Shown here one piece after another: positions 8,680-18,635 of a stretch of 42,935 nucleotides of DNA (the first letter of the stretch is position 1; every line of letters begins with the position of its first letter). Source of the DNA: Gammaproteobacteria bacterium UBA4421 (GTDB taxonomy: Bacteria; Pseudomonadota; Gammaproteobacteria; Pseudomonadales; Azotimanducaceae); contig DGQF01000002.1 of assembly GCA_002389675.1 (NCBI GenBank), positions 1 through 42,935 of the forward strand, in the 5' to 3' direction. Under the pieces are notes generated by a model, which made no database searches, was not told the origin of the DNA, and saw only the letters and a list, made by a program, of their open reading frames with translations. The translations under genes and the position numbers were made by a program.

Positions 8680-8786
8680 AATCGCGAAGAGGATGCATCT
8701 GATCCGCAATCCTGGCGCAAAAAAAAGTAGCCTAGGCTTAAACTGTTCCTGCAAGCGCCCATCAGCGCTGAATTTTGGAGAATAAA

Positions 8787-9434
8787 ATGACAGATATACG
8801 CGATCCCTATCGCACACCCGCACAAAACCTCGGCATGGTGCCGATGGTTGTTGAGCAATCAGCCAGAGGCGAAAGAGCTTACGATATTTACTCTCGATTG
8901 CTCAAAGATCGAATTATCTTCATGGTTGGTCCGGTAGAGGACCACATGGCCAATCTGATTGTTGCTCAGATGTTGTTTTTGGAGTCGGAGAATCCAGACA
9001 AAGACATCAATCTTTACATCAACTCTCCCGGCGGTTCGGTTACTGCGGGGATGTCGATATACGACACGATGCAGTTTATTCGTCCAAACGTTAGCACATT
9101 GTGTATTGGTCAGGCTGCCAGCATGGGCGCTTTTCTATTGGCCGCGGGCCATCCTGAAAAACGGTTTGCGCTACCCAACTCGCGGATGATGCTGCACCAA
9201 CCAAGCGGCGGCTCAAGGGGCGTAGCCTCAGATATAGAGATCCAAGCTCAAGAGATCCTGCTGATGCGCGAACAGCTCAACCAACTCATTGCCCACCATA
9301 CCGGTAAAACGACAGAAACAGTCGCAAAGGATACGGATCGTGATTTTTGGATGAGTCCAAATGCAGCCTTGGAATACGGTTTAATTGATAAAGTTCAACA
9401 AACACGCGCGCAAATAACCAATACAAAGGATTAG
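8787..9434 (+). CDS. clpP: ATP-dependent Clp protease proteolytic subunit
   Basis: ClpP forms the tetradecameric serine peptidase chamber that degrades proteins unfolded by ClpX or ClpA. The protein is 215 residues from the ATG at 8787, preceded by GGAG seven bases upstream; a TTG at 8775 is in frame but lies across that ribosome-binding site. The catalytic triad is Ser112 (QAASMGA), His137 (MMLHQPSG) and Asp186 (TDRDFW). The N-terminal [20 protein letters not shown] resembles the short propeptide region of the family. It lies 107 bases downstream of tig and is followed by a 244-base gap before clpX. Confidence 0.97.
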   Translation: MTDIRDPYRTPAQNLGMVPMVVEQSARGERAYDIYSRLLKDRIIFMVGPVEDHMANLIVAQMLFLESENPDKDINLYINSPGGSVTAGMSIYDTMQFIRPNVSTLCIGQAASMGAFLLAAGHPEKRFALPNSRMMLHQPSGGSRGVASDIEIQAQEILLMREQLNQLIAHHTGKTTETVAKDTDRDFWMSPNAALEYGLIDKVQQTRAQITNTKD

Positions 9435-9469
9435 CGCACGTTAAGTACGGTCTGAACGGTTTACACTAT

Positions 9470-9487
9470 GCCCTTGCATTCAAGGGC
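9470..9487 (+). terminator. Hairpin after clpP, possible weak terminator
   Basis: GCCCTTG-CATT-CAAGGGC is a perfect 7-bp stem with a four-base loop, 36 bases after the clpP stop. It is followed by TCTTGG rather than a clean T-run, so it may only attenuate transcription or protect the clpP mRNA 3' end. Confidence 0.4.
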
Positions 9488-9557
9488 TCTTGGACCCAAT
9501 GTAAGACAAGCGGCTTTGACTCACCTTGGCGGTCTCACATAGACTACGGGGGTAGGT

Positions 9558-9692
9558 ATGTTGATAATAAACCAAGGTTTTATATCTGCAGTGTGGGGTT
9601 TGGCCATTTTTATGTTAATTTCGATCCGATTAGCGCACTGTTTGTGCAACGATCGGTTCAAAAGATCACGAGGATCATATGTCGGACGATAG
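9558..9692 (+). CDS. Possible 44-residue membrane peptide upstream of clpX
   Basis: An ATG at 9558, preceded by the purine-rich GGGGGTAGG a few bases upstream, opens a 44-codon frame. Its stop lies 14 bases inside clpX. The peptide has one strongly hydrophobic stretch ([20 protein letters not shown]) followed by a basic tail with several Arg and Lys, the pattern of a single-span inner membrane peptide. I do not recognise a family. It could be a leader whose translation affects clpX, or a chance frame. The ribosome-binding site and the hydrophobic pattern are the only support. Confidence 0.3.
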   Translation: MLIINQGFISAVWGLAIFMLISIRLAHCLCNDRFKRSRGSYVGR

Positions 9693-10959
9693 CGGCAAAA
9701 GCGACGATTCAGGAAAACTTCTCTACTGCTCTTTCTGTGGTAAGAGCCAACATGAGGTTCGAAAGTTAATAGCTGGTCCTTCTGTGTTTATTTGTGATGA
9801 ATGCGTAGAGCTATGCAACGACATCATCCGTGAGGAAGTGTCAGAGAGTAACCAATCTGGCGAATCCAGCAAGCTGCCAGTACCGCAAGAAATTAAAACG
9901 ATTCTTGACCAATACGTCATTGGTCAAGACCAAGCCAAAAAAGTGTTGTCGGTTGCTGTATACAACCACTATAAGCGGCTGAATTACAACGGCAAGAAAG
10001 ACGATGTAGAGCTGTCGAAATCAAACATTTTGCTGATTGGCCCTACGGGCAGCGGGAAGACGCTCCTAGCCGAAACGCTGGCCAGGCTCCTAGATGTGCC
10101 GTTCACCATTGCGGACGCGACAACCCTCACCGAGGCGGGTTATGTTGGAGAGGACGTCGAAAATATCATTCAAAAACTGCTACAGAAATGCGACTACGAC
10201 GTTGATCGCGCTCAAGTAGGTATCGTCTATATTGACGAAATTGACAAAATTTCAAGAAAGTCAGACAACCCTTCAATCACCCGTGACGTATCAGGTGAAG
10301 GGGTGCAGCAGGCCTTGTTGAAACTCATCGAAGGCACAGTTGCTTCGGTACCACCCCAGGGCGGTCGCAAGCATCCACAGCAAGAATTCTTGCAGGTTGA
10401 CACTTCCAAGATCCTGTTCATATGTGGCGGCGCGTTTGCTGGCTTGGACAAGGTTATCAGAGATCGATCGGACAAGTCCGGCATCGGTTTCGGGGCGGAG
10501 GTCCAAGGTGATGCAGATCGAAAAAGCGTTGGTGAAACGCTGCGAGAAATTGAACCTGAAGACCTGATCCGATACGGCCTCATTCCGGAGTTCGTTGGTC
10601 GCCTACCGGTAGTTGCAACCCTCGAAGAGCTGGATTCAGACGCTCTGATCAGAATTTTAACTGAACCTAAGAACTCGCTTACCAAGCAGTATTCTAAGCT
10701 CTTCGACATGGAAGACGTAGAGGTCGATTTTCGCGAAGATGCGCTGCGTGCGATCGCAGATAAGGCGATGGAGCGTAAAACTGGCGCTCGAGGGCTGCGT
10801 TCCATACTCGAAGCTGTGCTACTTAATACTATGTACGACCTGCCGTCGACCGATTCGGTGAGCAAGGTGGTCATCGACGGCAGCGTCATCCGAGGCGAAA
10901 GCGAACCGCTTCTGATCTATGAAAACGTCGACAAAGTTAAAGTTGCCCCGGAAGAGTAG
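9679..10959 (+). CDS. clpX: ATP-dependent Clp protease ATP-binding subunit ClpX
   Basis: ClpX is the hexameric AAA+ unfoldase that feeds substrates, including SsrA-tagged proteins, to ClpP. The 426-residue protein shows the N-terminal zinc-binding domain (Cys17, Cys20, Cys39, Cys42), Walker A GPTGSGKT (121-128), pore loop GYVGED (154-159), Walker B VYIDEID (Asp186, Glu187) and the ClpP-docking IGF loop at 269-271. All functional parts are present. The ATG at 9679 follows an AGGA. The 244-base gap from clpP, with a hairpin in it, suggests that clpX has at least one promoter of its own, though I could not identify a convincing one. Confidence 0.97.
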   Translation: MSDDSGKSDDSGKLLYCSFCGKSQHEVRKLIAGPSVFICDECVELCNDIIREEVSESNQSGESSKLPVPQEIKTILDQYVIGQDQAKKVLSVAVYNHYKRLNYNGKKDDVELSKSNILLIGPTGSGKTLLAETLARLLDVPFTIADATTLTEAGYVGEDVENIIQKLLQKCDYDVDRAQVGIVYIDEIDKISRKSDNPSITRDVSGEGVQQALLKLIEGTVASVPPQGGRKHPQQEFLQVDTSKILFICGGAFAGLDKVIRDRSDKSGIGFGAEVQGDADRKSVGETLREIEPEDLIRYGLIPEFVGRLPVVATLEELDSDALIRILTEPKNSLTKQYSKLFDMEDVEVDFREDALRAIADKAMERKTGARGLRSILEAVLLNTMYDLPSTDSVSKVVIDGSVIRGESEPLLIYENVDKVKVAPEE

Positions 10960-11038
10960 CATCTCCGCGTAACAGCACGTCAAAATGGGCGCGTCCAATG
11001 TGGGTCGCGTCTTTCCCTATACTGCGTGAGGCACGTCA

Positions 11039-13459
11039 ATGACAGAATCTGAGTCTTCAGAATGGATCCCTGTACTTCCATTACGCGACATGGTCGTGTA
11101 CCCACATGGTGTACAGCCTCTGTTCGTCGGTACCGAAAGTTCAATCCGAGCTTTAGATGCAGCCATGGCAGACGACAAACAGGTGCTTTTGCTTGCAAAG
11201 ACTAACGCTGAAGTTACCGATCCAACAGCAGATGATCTCTACAGCATCGGCACGCTATCGACCATACTGCAGTTGCTTAAGCTACCCGATGGTACCGTAA
11301 AGGTCTTGGTTGAAGGCGGCAAACGCGCGCGTGTATCTACCCTTAACCTCAGCGATGATTATATCCGCGCGACCGTTACCCTGCACGTGGACGCTGAATT
11401 AGATGGCGTTGAAGGATCAGCTCTGTCAAAAACACTATTGTCCCAATTTGAACAATATGCGCAGAGCTCCAAGAAAGTATCGACAGAGGTACTTACGTCT
11501 TTGTCCAGCATCGACAGTCCGACACGACTTGCTGACACGATTGCAGCTCAGATGTCACTTGGCATCGGAGATAAGCAGTCGATCCTTGAGGCATTAGATC
11601 TAAAAGGCCGCATGGAGCTATTGCTAAATCTCATGGACGCCGAGCTCGATATTCTTGAAATGGAAAAACGAATTCGCGGTCGCGTAAAGAAGCAGATGGA
11701 GAAAAGTCAGCGAGAATATTATTTGAATGAGCAGATGAAAGCCATTCAGAAAGAAATGGGCGACAACGCGCAAGGTGAAGTTGATGCATTGCAGAAAAGC
11801 ATAGACGACGCTGGCATGCACAAAGAGGCCAAGGCAAAGGCCCAGGCCGAGCTCGATAAATTGAAACTGATGGCTCCGATGTCTGCAGAGGCTACCGTTG
11901 TACGCAGTTACTTAGATTGGATCGTCAACGTCCCATGGCGTCAAAAAAATAGGGTTCGGAAAGATTTGGCGGCCGCCCAAAAAATTCTGGATGAAGACCA
12001 TTATGGTCTCGAAGAAGTTAAAGACCGAATCGTCGAGTATCTAGCTGTTCAAAATCGTGTGCCGCGTATGAATGGCCCCGTATTATGCTTGGTCGGTCCA
12101 CCTGGGGTGGGTAAAACAAGCCTTGGCGAAAGTATCGCGCGTGCAACTAACAGAAAGTTTGTTCGCATGGCATTAGGCGGGGTTCGTGATGAAGCTGAAA
12201 TACGCGGACACCGGCGCACGTACATAGGCTCGATGCCCGGTAAAGTCATACAAAAAATGTCAAAAGCCGGCGTATCCAATCCCTTATTTCTCCTTGATGA
12301 AATAGATAAGATGGGAATGGACGTCAGAGGTGATCCTGCCAGTGCACTTCTGGAAGTGTTGGACCCAGAGCAAAATAACACCTTCAACGATCATTATCTC
12401 GAGGTTGATTACGACTTATCGAAGGTTTTTTTCATCTGCACTTCAAACTCGATGAATATTCCCGCGCCGTTGTTGGATCGAATGGAAGTGATTCGTTTGC
12501 CCGGCTACACGGAAGACGAAAAACTGAATATTGCACGTCGTTACTTGGTGCCTAAACAGATAAAGACCAATGGTCTGCGCAAGAAAGAAATCAACGTAAC
12601 GGATTCAGCGTTGCTGGATATTGTTCGCTACTATACTAAAGAAGCCGGCGTGCGCGGGTTGGAACGAGAAATCTCAAAACTTGCGCGAAAGCAGGTCAAG
12701 GCCGAGGCTCTAAAATTACCATCAACCTCAGCGCAGATAGATGCATCGGATCTCGAGGGTTTTCTTGGCGTGCGTCGCTTCAGCTATGGTTTGGCTGAAG
12801 AAGAAAATCAGGTGGGCATTGTCACTGGACTGGCGTGGACTCAAGCGGGTGGAGAGCTACTGAACATCGAAGCCGTTGCTGTACCCGGTAAAGGTCGCCA
12901 AATCAAGACAGGCTCGCTTGGGGACGTAATGCAGGAATCTATTCAAGCCGCTTTGACGTTTGTTCGTAGTCGAAGCGAATCACTGGGTTTAGCCAAAGAT
13001 TTTCACGAACAATCGGACCTGCATATACATGTGCCAGAGGGCGCAACCCCCAAAGATGGGCCCAGCGCGGGCATTGGCATGTGTACAGCAGTTGTCTCAG
13101 TTGTCACTGGCATTCCGGTTCGTGCTGATGTTGCCATGACCGGAGAAATTACCCTGCGCGGTCAGGTATTGCCGATAGGCGGATTAAAAGAAAAACTGCT
13201 CGCGGCACATCGTGGCGGCATCAAGCAGGTTGTGATCCCTGCCGAAAATGAGAAGGATCTAAAGGAAATACCGGAAAATGTTAAGGCTAATCTCAAAATT
13301 CACGCGGTGAAATGGATGGACGAGGTTTTGACTATAGCGTTAGAGCGGATGCCCGAACTTTTGCTCACCCGCAATTCACTACACAATCAAACAGAAGAGG
13401 CCGAATCTGCAAAGGATACCGTTTCTGCGACACCTTCAGTGGGCATAAACCCTCATTAA
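11039..13459 (+). CDS. lon: Lon ATP-dependent protease
   Basis: Lon degrades misfolded and regulatory proteins as a single-chain AAA+ serine protease in the cytoplasm. The 806-residue protein has the N-terminal substrate domain starting at [16 protein letters not shown], a coiled-coil middle around [20 protein letters not shown], Walker [10 protein letters not shown], Walker [10 protein letters not shown] and the C-terminal protease domain with the Ser676-Lys719 dyad ([10 protein letters not shown] and GGLKEKLL), spaced as in E. coli Lon. It lies 79 bases after clpX. I looked for a heat-shock sigma-32 promoter in that gap and did not find a clear one. The last ~30 residues are variable, as is usual. 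Confidence 0.97.
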   Translation: MTESESSEWIPVLPLRDMVVYPHGVQPLFVGTESSIRALDAAMADDKQVLLLAKTNAEVTDPTADDLYSIGTLSTILQLLKLPDGTVKVLVEGGKRARVSTLNLSDDYIRATVTLHVDAELDGVEGSALSKTLLSQFEQYAQSSKKVSTEVLTSLSSIDSPTRLADTIAAQMSLGIGDKQSILEALDLKGRMELLLNLMDAELDILEMEKRIRGRVKKQMEKSQREYYLNEQMKAIQKEMGDNAQGEVDALQKSIDDAGMHKEAKAKAQAELDKLKLMAPMSAEATVVRSYLDWIVNVPWRQKNRVRKDLAAAQKILDEDHYGLEEVKDRIVEYLAVQNRVPRMNGPVLCLVGPPGVGKTSLGESIARATNRKFVRMALGGVRDEAEIRGHRRTYIGSMPGKVIQKMSKAGVSNPLFLLDEIDKMGMDVRGDPASALLEVLDPEQNNTFNDHYLEVDYDLSKVFFICTSNSMNIPAPLLDRMEVIRLPGYTEDEKLNIARRYLVPKQIKTNGLRKKEINVTDSALLDIVRYYTKEAGVRGLEREISKLARKQVKAEALKLPSTSAQIDASDLEGFLGVRRFSYGLAEEENQVGIVTGLAWTQAGGELLNIEAVAVPGKGRQIKTGSLGDVMQESIQAALTFVRSRSESLGLAKDFHEQSDLHIHVPEGATPKDGPSAGIGMCTAVVSVVTGIPVRADVAMTGEITLRGQVLPIGGLKEKLLAAHRGGIKQVVIPAENEKDLKEIPENVKANLKIHAVKWMDEVLTIALERMPELLLTRNSLHNQTEEAESAKDTVSATPSVGINPH

Positions 13460-13461
13460 AG

Positions 13462-13507
13462 ATAATTGGCGTAAAAAAACAAATTACGAGCATTTTTAAC
13501 CAATTAT
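13462..13507 (+). other. Nested hairpin in the lon 3' region
   Basis: ATAATTGG (13462-13469) and CCAATTAT (13500-13507) are perfect 8-base complements. Directly inside lie CGTAA (13470-13474) and TTACG (13484-13488). Together they would form a two-part stem with an 11-base bulge on the 3' side, starting two bases after the lon stop. It is not followed by a T-run. It may stabilise the lon mRNA or separate lon from hupB. Confidence 0.35.
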
Positions 13508-13627
13508 ATGAGTTGTATTCGTCAGGCGGAATGTGCGATATTTGCACCAGTGGGGGGCCTCGTTCGTGTCATTCAATGTAACCATGTTCGGCGTAACCTC
13601 GTGTTTATCTATTAACAGGGAGCGAGT

Positions 13628-13900
13628 GTGAATAAGTCAGAATTAATTGACCGGGTTGCGGAATCATCGGACATATCTAAGGCATCTGCTGGTCGCGCAA
13701 TTGACGCGACAATAGACGCGATTACTGACGCGCTGAAAAACGCAGAATCGGTTTCTTTGGTGGGTTTTGGAACCTTTTTGGTTCGAGAGCGTGCTGCGCG
13801 TTCGGGTCGAAACCCACAAACTGGCGCAGCCATTGAAATATCTGCGGCCAAAGTGCCTGCATTCAAGCCAGGCAAGGCGCTTAAAGACGCATTGAACTAG
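13628..13900 (+). CDS. hupB: DNA-binding protein HU-beta
   Basis: HU is the small, abundant nucleoid protein that bends DNA without strong sequence preference. The 90-residue protein has the family start [12 protein letters not shown], the conserved VSLVGFGTF and the DNA-gripping arm signature [29 protein letters not shown]. The start is GTG at 13628, preceded by AGGGAG at a good distance. Location right after lon and before ppiD, as in Pseudomonas and E. coli, supports hupB over hupA. A Rho-independent terminator follows. Confidence 0.96.
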   Translation: MNKSELIDRVAESSDISKASAGRAIDATIDAITDALKNAESVSLVGFGTFLVRERAARSGRNPQTGAAIEISAAKVPAFKPGKALKDALN

Positions 13901-13917
13901 GCACAAGAAGAAAAACT

Positions 13918-13944
13918 GGCAAACAAACGGAGTTTTTGTTTGCC
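13918..13944 (+). other. Ten-base-pair hairpin after hupB
   Basis: GGCAAACAAA (13918-13927) and TTTGTTTGCC (13935-13944) form a perfect 10-bp stem with a 7-base loop, 17 bases after the hupB stop. It is followed by GGGTTAAG, so it is not itself a classic terminator. It sits directly ahead of the T-tailed terminator hairpin and may stabilise the hupB mRNA. Confidence 0.5.
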
Positions 13945-13953
13945 GGGTTAAGT

Positions 13954-13979
13954 AGGGCGCATTATGACGCCCTTTTTTA
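13954..13979 (+). terminator. Rho-independent terminator of hupB
   Basis: AGGGCG (13954-13959) pairs with CGCCCT (13968-13973) around an 8-base loop, with six T residues from 13973. This is a standard intrinsic terminator and ends the hupB transcript. Confidence 0.8.
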
Positions 13980-14017
13980 ATGTAATATCCAAGCTAGATG
14001 GATTTCTTCGCCCCTGC

Positions 14018-14088
14018 CTGCGAAATTTTTCGCAGCGAAAAAATCACATCAACGAATTTTTTGGATCTAACCCACGACCGCAGCGGTC
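14018..14088. other. Two further dyads in the hupB-ppiD gap
   Basis: CTGCGAAA-TT-TTTCGCAG (14018-14035) and GACCGC-A-GCGGTC (14076-14088) are both perfect inverted repeats, with A/T-rich sequence between them. They lie past the hupB terminator and 68 bases or more before ppiD. They may be operators for ppiD or part of a short structured RNA. The sequence does not decide between these. Confidence 0.35.
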
Positions 14089-14155
14089 AGACAGTCACAT
14101 CCAAATCTTCGAATCACAAACAACGCGTTAAATCGCCAATTGATGAGAGCAAAAC

Positions 14156-16081
14156 ATGCTGTTGAAACTGAGAGAGCAAACTCAGAACACCGGATTTAAA
14201 ATATTAGTCGGTGCGATCATAGTGGTGTTGGCACTGTTTGGATTTGGTGCAACCAACCTGTTTTCAGGCGCTGATCCTCAAATGGCGAAAGTGGGTTCAG
14301 TGGAAATTACACAAAGCCTACTTTCCAGTGAAACGGAGCGCGAGCGCAGGCGTCTACTATCGCAAATGGGCGCGGATTTTGATCCCAGCAGCATCGATAG
14401 ACTGGAATTGCAACGATATGTTTTGCAGCAACTTATTAGCCGCCAAACCATGTATCAAACCACCGCGGAACTCGGCGTTCGGGTTGCACCCGAGCGTATT
14501 AATAGCGAGTTGGTAAATAGTCCTGCCTATCAGATCGATGGTACGTTTAATGAGGTGGTCTACCGGCAGCAAGTGCAAGCACTTGGTTATTCGCCACTTG
14601 AATTCATCGAGGAATTCACAGCCGCACTGAGCGTTGAACAAATGCGCGCCGCTATCGTAGATTCAGTGGTTTTGCCAGACTGGGAATTAGCAGAGATCAT
14701 TCGCATAGTCAGTCAGCGTCGAGACATCGCTTATTTACCTCTCACGTTGGATTTGTTCGAGAGTAAAGTCCAAGTCAGTGATGAAGACGTTGCCTTGCGC
14801 TATGAAGAAAACCAGTCATCATTTATGACACCCTTGTCGGTTGACGCCAGTTATATTCGGTTGAGCAGCGCTGACCTCGTGCAAGACGCGTCAATTGTGG
14901 TAACAGACGAAGAACTGCGCAGTCTGTATGACGATGAGCGCGCGCTGGCTTTAGCCGACGAACAGCGAGACAGCGCACATATCCTGATCCAGATAAACGA
15001 TGAGCGAAACTCAGAACAAGCACTGGCGCTGATAAAATCAGCCCAGGAGAGATTGATCGCAGGGGAAGATTTTGCAGCAGTGGCGGCTGAACTCAGTGAA
15101 GATCCGGGCTCCGCAGTACAAGGCGGTGCGTTGGGGCTCGTTGGTAAGAATATTTTCGACCCAGCGTTCGAAGAGGCACTATGGCGCTTAGAAGAAGTAG
15201 GGAATGTATCTGAGCCTGTTCTGTCTTCATTTGGCTACCACTTGATCCAGCTTAACGAGATTGTCATCCCAGAATACCCTACGTTCGCGGCCAAGAATGA
15301 CGAATTAATTGCTGCTGTGCGGAGCATTAAAGCCGACGAATTGTTTGCTGATCGAGCGCTAGAGCTTGAGCGGGCGGCGTACGAAGAGCGTTTCTCGTTG
15401 GCCGCAACAGCAGAAGCGCTTGGCCTGAAACTGCAATCAGTAACCCAGCTGACGCTTGGATCTCCAACCGATGATGCGGTTGTCTCGCGTGAGGATGTGC
15501 AGACTGCTTTGTTTAGAGATGACGTGCTCGCTGGCACTAACAGTGAGGCGATTGCTATCAGTGACACAGAGGTGGTGATTGTTCGTGTGGAGACCCAATA
15601 CCCGCCAGAACTAATGCCGTTACAGGACGTTTCCGAGCAGTTGACCGCTGCGATTACCCAGGAACGTGCGCTTGCGGAAATCGAAAAGATAAAGCGGTCA
15701 GCGCTAGCGCGTTTGGAATCCGGGGAAAGTGTTACCGAAATTGCAAAGTCTGTGGATAGCCAATGGCGAACTTATCCCTCGACGGTCCGTATTGCGCAGG
15801 CAAACAGTGAACTTCCAGCTGCTATACGCTCCGCTGCCTTCGATCTGCCGCGGCCGTCCTCGGGTGAGAAATCTGTCGGTTCAGTTGCGCTTGACGATGG
15901 TGCGGCGTTGATCACGGTCACGCGAGTGACGCAGGGGGATATTAATGCGACGCCACAGGACGAGCTTGCCTCGCTCCGACTGAATTCAGAAAATCGAGCC
16001 GCAAGTCTCGACTTTCAAGGATTTTTTGACGCCGCACAGGCACGACTAGGTGTCTCCCGAGGTGCCTTAAACGAGCTCTAA
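14156..16081 (+). CDS. ppiD: Periplasmic folding chaperone PpiD (SurA/parvulin family)
   Basis: PpiD is an inner-membrane-anchored chaperone that faces the periplasm, works near the SecYEG exit and helps outer membrane and secreted proteins fold. The 641-residue protein has a short cytoplasmic N-terminus, one span at about 17-38 (ILVGAIIVVLALFGFGAT), a SurA-like N-terminal chaperone region, a parvulin (PpiC) domain around 270-365 (AHILIQINDE to FGYHLIQLNE) and a C-terminal helical region. E. coli PpiD has a similar length (about 620). The ATG at 14156 starts MLLKLREQTQNTGFK, as expected. It closes the tig-to-ppiD block and ends 12 bases from the convergent mltD. Confidence 0.94.
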   Translation: MLLKLREQTQNTGFKILVGAIIVVLALFGFGATNLFSGADPQMAKVGSVEITQSLLSSETERERRRLLSQMGADFDPSSIDRLELQRYVLQQLISRQTMYQTTAELGVRVAPERINSELVNSPAYQIDGTFNEVVYRQQVQALGYSPLEFIEEFTAALSVEQMRAAIVDSVVLPDWELAEIIRIVSQRRDIAYLPLTLDLFESKVQVSDEDVALRYEENQSSFMTPLSVDASYIRLSSADLVQDASIVVTDEELRSLYDDERALALADEQRDSAHILIQINDERNSEQALALIKSAQERLIAGEDFAAVAAELSEDPGSAVQGGALGLVGKNIFDPAFEEALWRLEEVGNVSEPVLSSFGYHLIQLNEIVIPEYPTFAAKNDELIAAVRSIKADELFADRALELERAAYEERFSLAATAEALGLKLQSVTQLTLGSPTDDAVVSREDVQTALFRDDVLAGTNSEAIAISDTEVVIVRVETQYPPELMPLQDVSEQLTAAITQERALAEIEKIKRSALARLESGESVTEIAKSVDSQWRTYPSTVRIAQANSELPAAIRSAAFDLPRPSSGEKSVGSVALDDGAALITVTRVTQGDINATPQDELASLRLNSENRAASLDFQGFFDAAQARLGVSRGALNEL

Positions 16082-16093
16082 GGGCCTCTTTGT

Positions 16094-17704
16094 TCAACCT
16101 CCAATCACGTTAACGTATAACAATAACCCTTGGCCAGGCTGCAGATATCGAGCCTGGTCGAGGCGGTTCCAACCGGTGATCTGGCTCACGCTCACTTTGA
16201 AACGCGCGGCGATTTTAGCCAACGAATCTCCGCGTCTAACGGTATAGTGTACTTTTCGAGTGACTTTACGCCGCGATTCCTGATGGTTGACGGGCAATCG
16301 TAACTTTTTACCAATTGACAGGGTATCTCGCGGGCCGAGATGATTGTTACGCATCAGGGCATTCAGCGAGATCTTGTGCGTCTTGGCGATGCTCCATAAC
16401 GAATCACCTGCAGTAACCACGTAATCAACATCTCCTTTAGCGCTCCTGGGTACAGACTGAAGCGGTGCTTGGTGGCGAGGAATGAATAGTTTTTGATTGA
16501 TTTGCAAATATCCACCCGTCAAATCGTTCGCCGCACGCAGCGTAGCCACGTCGGTACCGTTACGTTGCGCAATTTCGCTGAGGGTATCTCCCGGTTTGAC
16601 CCGAATTTCAGTCCAATCGACACGTTGATTCGCCGGAACTGCGTCGATCTGGGACTGGGCCAATTCAACATCAACCGTTATAGGGACAATAATTCGGTGG
16701 GGTCCGTTAGGTGCCGTTGCCCACTGATTTAACGCGGGGTTCCAACGATATAAGGTATCCATATCTAAACCGATAAGCACGCTGAGTTTGCTCAGTTGGA
16801 ACTGTCCGTAGGTATCTAGGGTGACAAATTGCCGAGCAGGAACAATTGGGGGCAGGTCAACGCCAAACGCTTTGGGGTCTTTAATGAGCGCGGCCAGCGC
16901 AAGCAGCCGGGGAACGTAGGCTTTAGTTTCTCTGGGTAGGGCAAGGTCAAAAAAAACTGCTCCGGGATTTTTACGCAGCGCGCGCGAAACGTTTCCCTGA
17001 CCTGCGTTATAACCTGCCAGTGCAAGATACCAATCGTCAAAGCGATGGTTTAGGTCAGTTAAAAATGTCAGCGCCGCATCAGTTGAAGCAATGATGTCCC
17101 GACGGCCATCGTACCAATCATTAATGTCTAATTTATATTGGCGGGCGGTACCACTGATAAATTGCCAGGGCCCAGCCGCGCCGCCATGTGAGAAGGCAAA
17201 CGTATCCAAAGCACTTTCAACGATGGGCAGGAGCGCGAGCTCAACCGGAAGGCCGCGCGATTGAGTTTCAGCATAGATATAGGGCAAGTAAGCTTGAAGT
17301 CGGTTTTTTAACCGCTGTAGATAGTTTGGATGCTCTTTTAACCATCGCATCTCTTGCTGCACGCGTTTCTGATCTAAATGTAGGTTCAAAGTCATTTGGC
17401 TGCGCATTTCTCGCCATAAATCAGGTTCTAAAATCTCCTCAGAAGGGACGGGGATAGCTTGAGTCTCGGCAGTTGGTGGCGCCGACAATAATGCGGTTTG
17501 GGGCGCTTGATTATCCATTGGTTGCGCACGGGGAGGTGTTTCCTGTTGTTCCAGGGGCCGCGAGGCGACCGAGCTGGGCGCCATTAATGGTCTTGGCACT
17601 AGTGTTTTCGTCTCGAGCGAGCCAGGTTCAGGGGGCGTCAGTTGACAACCCAACAGCGAGATCGCAAAAAAAACGTAACCCAACCTTTTGGTTGACACAA
17701 CCAT
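16094..17704 (-). CDS. mltD: Membrane-bound lytic murein transglycosylase D
   Basis: MltD is an outer-membrane lipoprotein that cleaves peptidoglycan glycan strands with formation of 1,6-anhydro-MurNAc ends. The 536-residue protein has a lipoprotein signal ending in the lipobox LLGC (Cys20), a Pro/Gln-rich linker, an SLT domain with the catalytic glutamate in LPIVESALDTFAFSHGGAAG, and three C-terminal LysM repeats (starting near VKPGDTLSEIA, VTAGDSLWSIA and VRRGDSLAKIA) that bind glycan. I chose ATG at 17704; a TTG two codons upstream is less likely. It is divergent from the methyltransferase. In many gammaproteobacteria gloB is its neighbour, but gloB is absent here. Confidence 0.94.
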   Translation of the reverse strand: MVVSTKRLGYVFFAISLLGCQLTPPEPGSLETKTLVPRPLMAPSSVASRPLEQQETPPRAQPMDNQAPQTALLSAPPTAETQAIPVPSEEILEPDLWREMRSQMTLNLHLDQKRVQQEMRWLKEHPNYLQRLKNRLQAYLPYIYAETQSRGLPVELALLPIVESALDTFAFSHGGAAGPWQFISGTARQYKLDINDWYDGRRDIIASTDAALTFLTDLNHRFDDWYLALAGYNAGQGNVSRALRKNPGAVFFDLALPRETKAYVPRLLALAALIKDPKAFGVDLPPIVPARQFVTLDTYGQFQLSKLSVLIGLDMDTLYRWNPALNQWATAPNGPHRIIVPITVDVELAQSQIDAVPANQRVDWTEIRVKPGDTLSEIAQRNGTDVATLRAANDLTGGYLQINQKLFIPRHQAPLQSVPRSAKGDVDYVVTAGDSLWSIAKTHKISLNALMRNNHLGPRDTLSIGKKLRLPVNHQESRRKVTRKVHYTVRRGDSLAKIAARFKVSVSQITGWNRLDQARYLQPGQGLLLYVNVIGG

Positions 17705-17891
17705 ACTCAAACCATGACCCCTTATTTAAAATGCGCGAGTTAAATGTGACGAGTGTCTGCTCGATTCGAGCGCGACTATGATGTTTTAGAGGGTTGCTCT
17801 TCCTGCAAGGCTGGCTTAAATTTCTACGTGGAAAGTAGCCGGTACAACCTATCAAACGTCCTAAACCGTGTCCACTCGATAACACTGATAA

Positions 17892-18635
17892 ATGAAAATG
17901 TGGGAAAGCCTGCTAGGTCAACAAGCTTTGCGCGTAGAGCGCGCCGCGCTAGCGTCGGTTATTCGGCGAATGCACGGCGACGTCGCCCTTTGGTGTGGCT
18001 CTGAGGTAACTTCAGCAGAGGCGCTAAGCTCATGTATGGTGCGTTGCCCCGTCTTCATTGGCCCAATAAATCAGTCAACCTGTGCTGGGCTGGTCGGTAT
18101 GGCAACGCAACTAGAGGCCCTGCCGTTTAGATCTAACAGCATAGACGGTATTATTCTGCATCATGCACTTGAGCTGACCAGTGATCCAAGAGTTGCCCTG
18201 CGAGAGGTCTGTCGGGTACTTAGTCCGGGTGGACGCCTGATAATTGTCGGATTTAATCCGTGGAGCTTATTAGGTATACGAAGATTGTATGCGCATTTTT
18301 TTAATGACAGCCTCAGCAATCATTGTTTGATAAATCCTTTGCGGCTGTTTGATTGGCTAACTCTGTTAGGGTTTGAACTGGACGAGGCGCCAATTTACTG
18401 CGGCTACGGGCTACCCATCAATCGATGGGTAGAGGCTATCGATTTACCAGCGCTGGCACGGCGGGAAAGTTCCGTGAAGCCTGCTTTGAACTTACCCTGC
18501 GGTGGTATACTGATTGCCAGTGCCATCAAGCAGTCAGTATCTATGAATCTGCGAGGCCCCGTGCTGGGACAGCGCAGGCGCTTTGCACCTATCGCGTACC
18601 CGCGGATCAGATCATCACAAAGGCTTAAACCATGA
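17892..18635 (+). CDS. Class I SAM-dependent methyltransferase, YafS-like
   Basis: This 247-residue protein resembles the methyltransferase (YafS type in E. coli) found between mltD/gloB and rnhA. The C-terminal half of a Rossmann methyltransferase is clear: [20 protein letters not shown] (motifs II-III) and [20 protein letters not shown] (the post-III RVLxPGG signature). The usual glycine-rich SAM motif I is not obvious; the corresponding region reads [10 protein letters not shown]. Substrate unknown. Its stop overlaps the rnhA start in ATGA, so it is coupled to rnhA and dnaQ. The ATG at 17892 is used; the ATG two codons later is equally possible. Confidence 0.8.
   Translation: MKMWESLLGQQALRVERAALASVIRRMHGDVALWCGSEVTSAEALSSCMVRCPVFIGPINQSTCAGLVGMATQLEALPFRSNSIDGIILHHALELTSDPRVALREVCRVLSPGGRLIIVGFNPWSLLGIRRLYAHFFNDSLSNHCLINPLRLFDWLTLLGFELDEAPIYCGYGLPINRWVEAIDLPALARRESSVKPALNLPCGGILIASAIKQSVSMNLRGPVLGQRRRFAPIAYPRIRSSQRLKP

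Noticed and set aside
10227..10889. A 220-codon open frame antisense to clpX
   Set aside because: It is Ser/Arg-rich, shows no family motif and mirrors the codon pattern of the strongly conserved clpX on the other strand.
10960..11038. Heat-shock (sigma-32) promoter ahead of lon
   Set aside because: I looked for CTTGAAA and CCCCAT-type boxes and found no pair with proper spacing.
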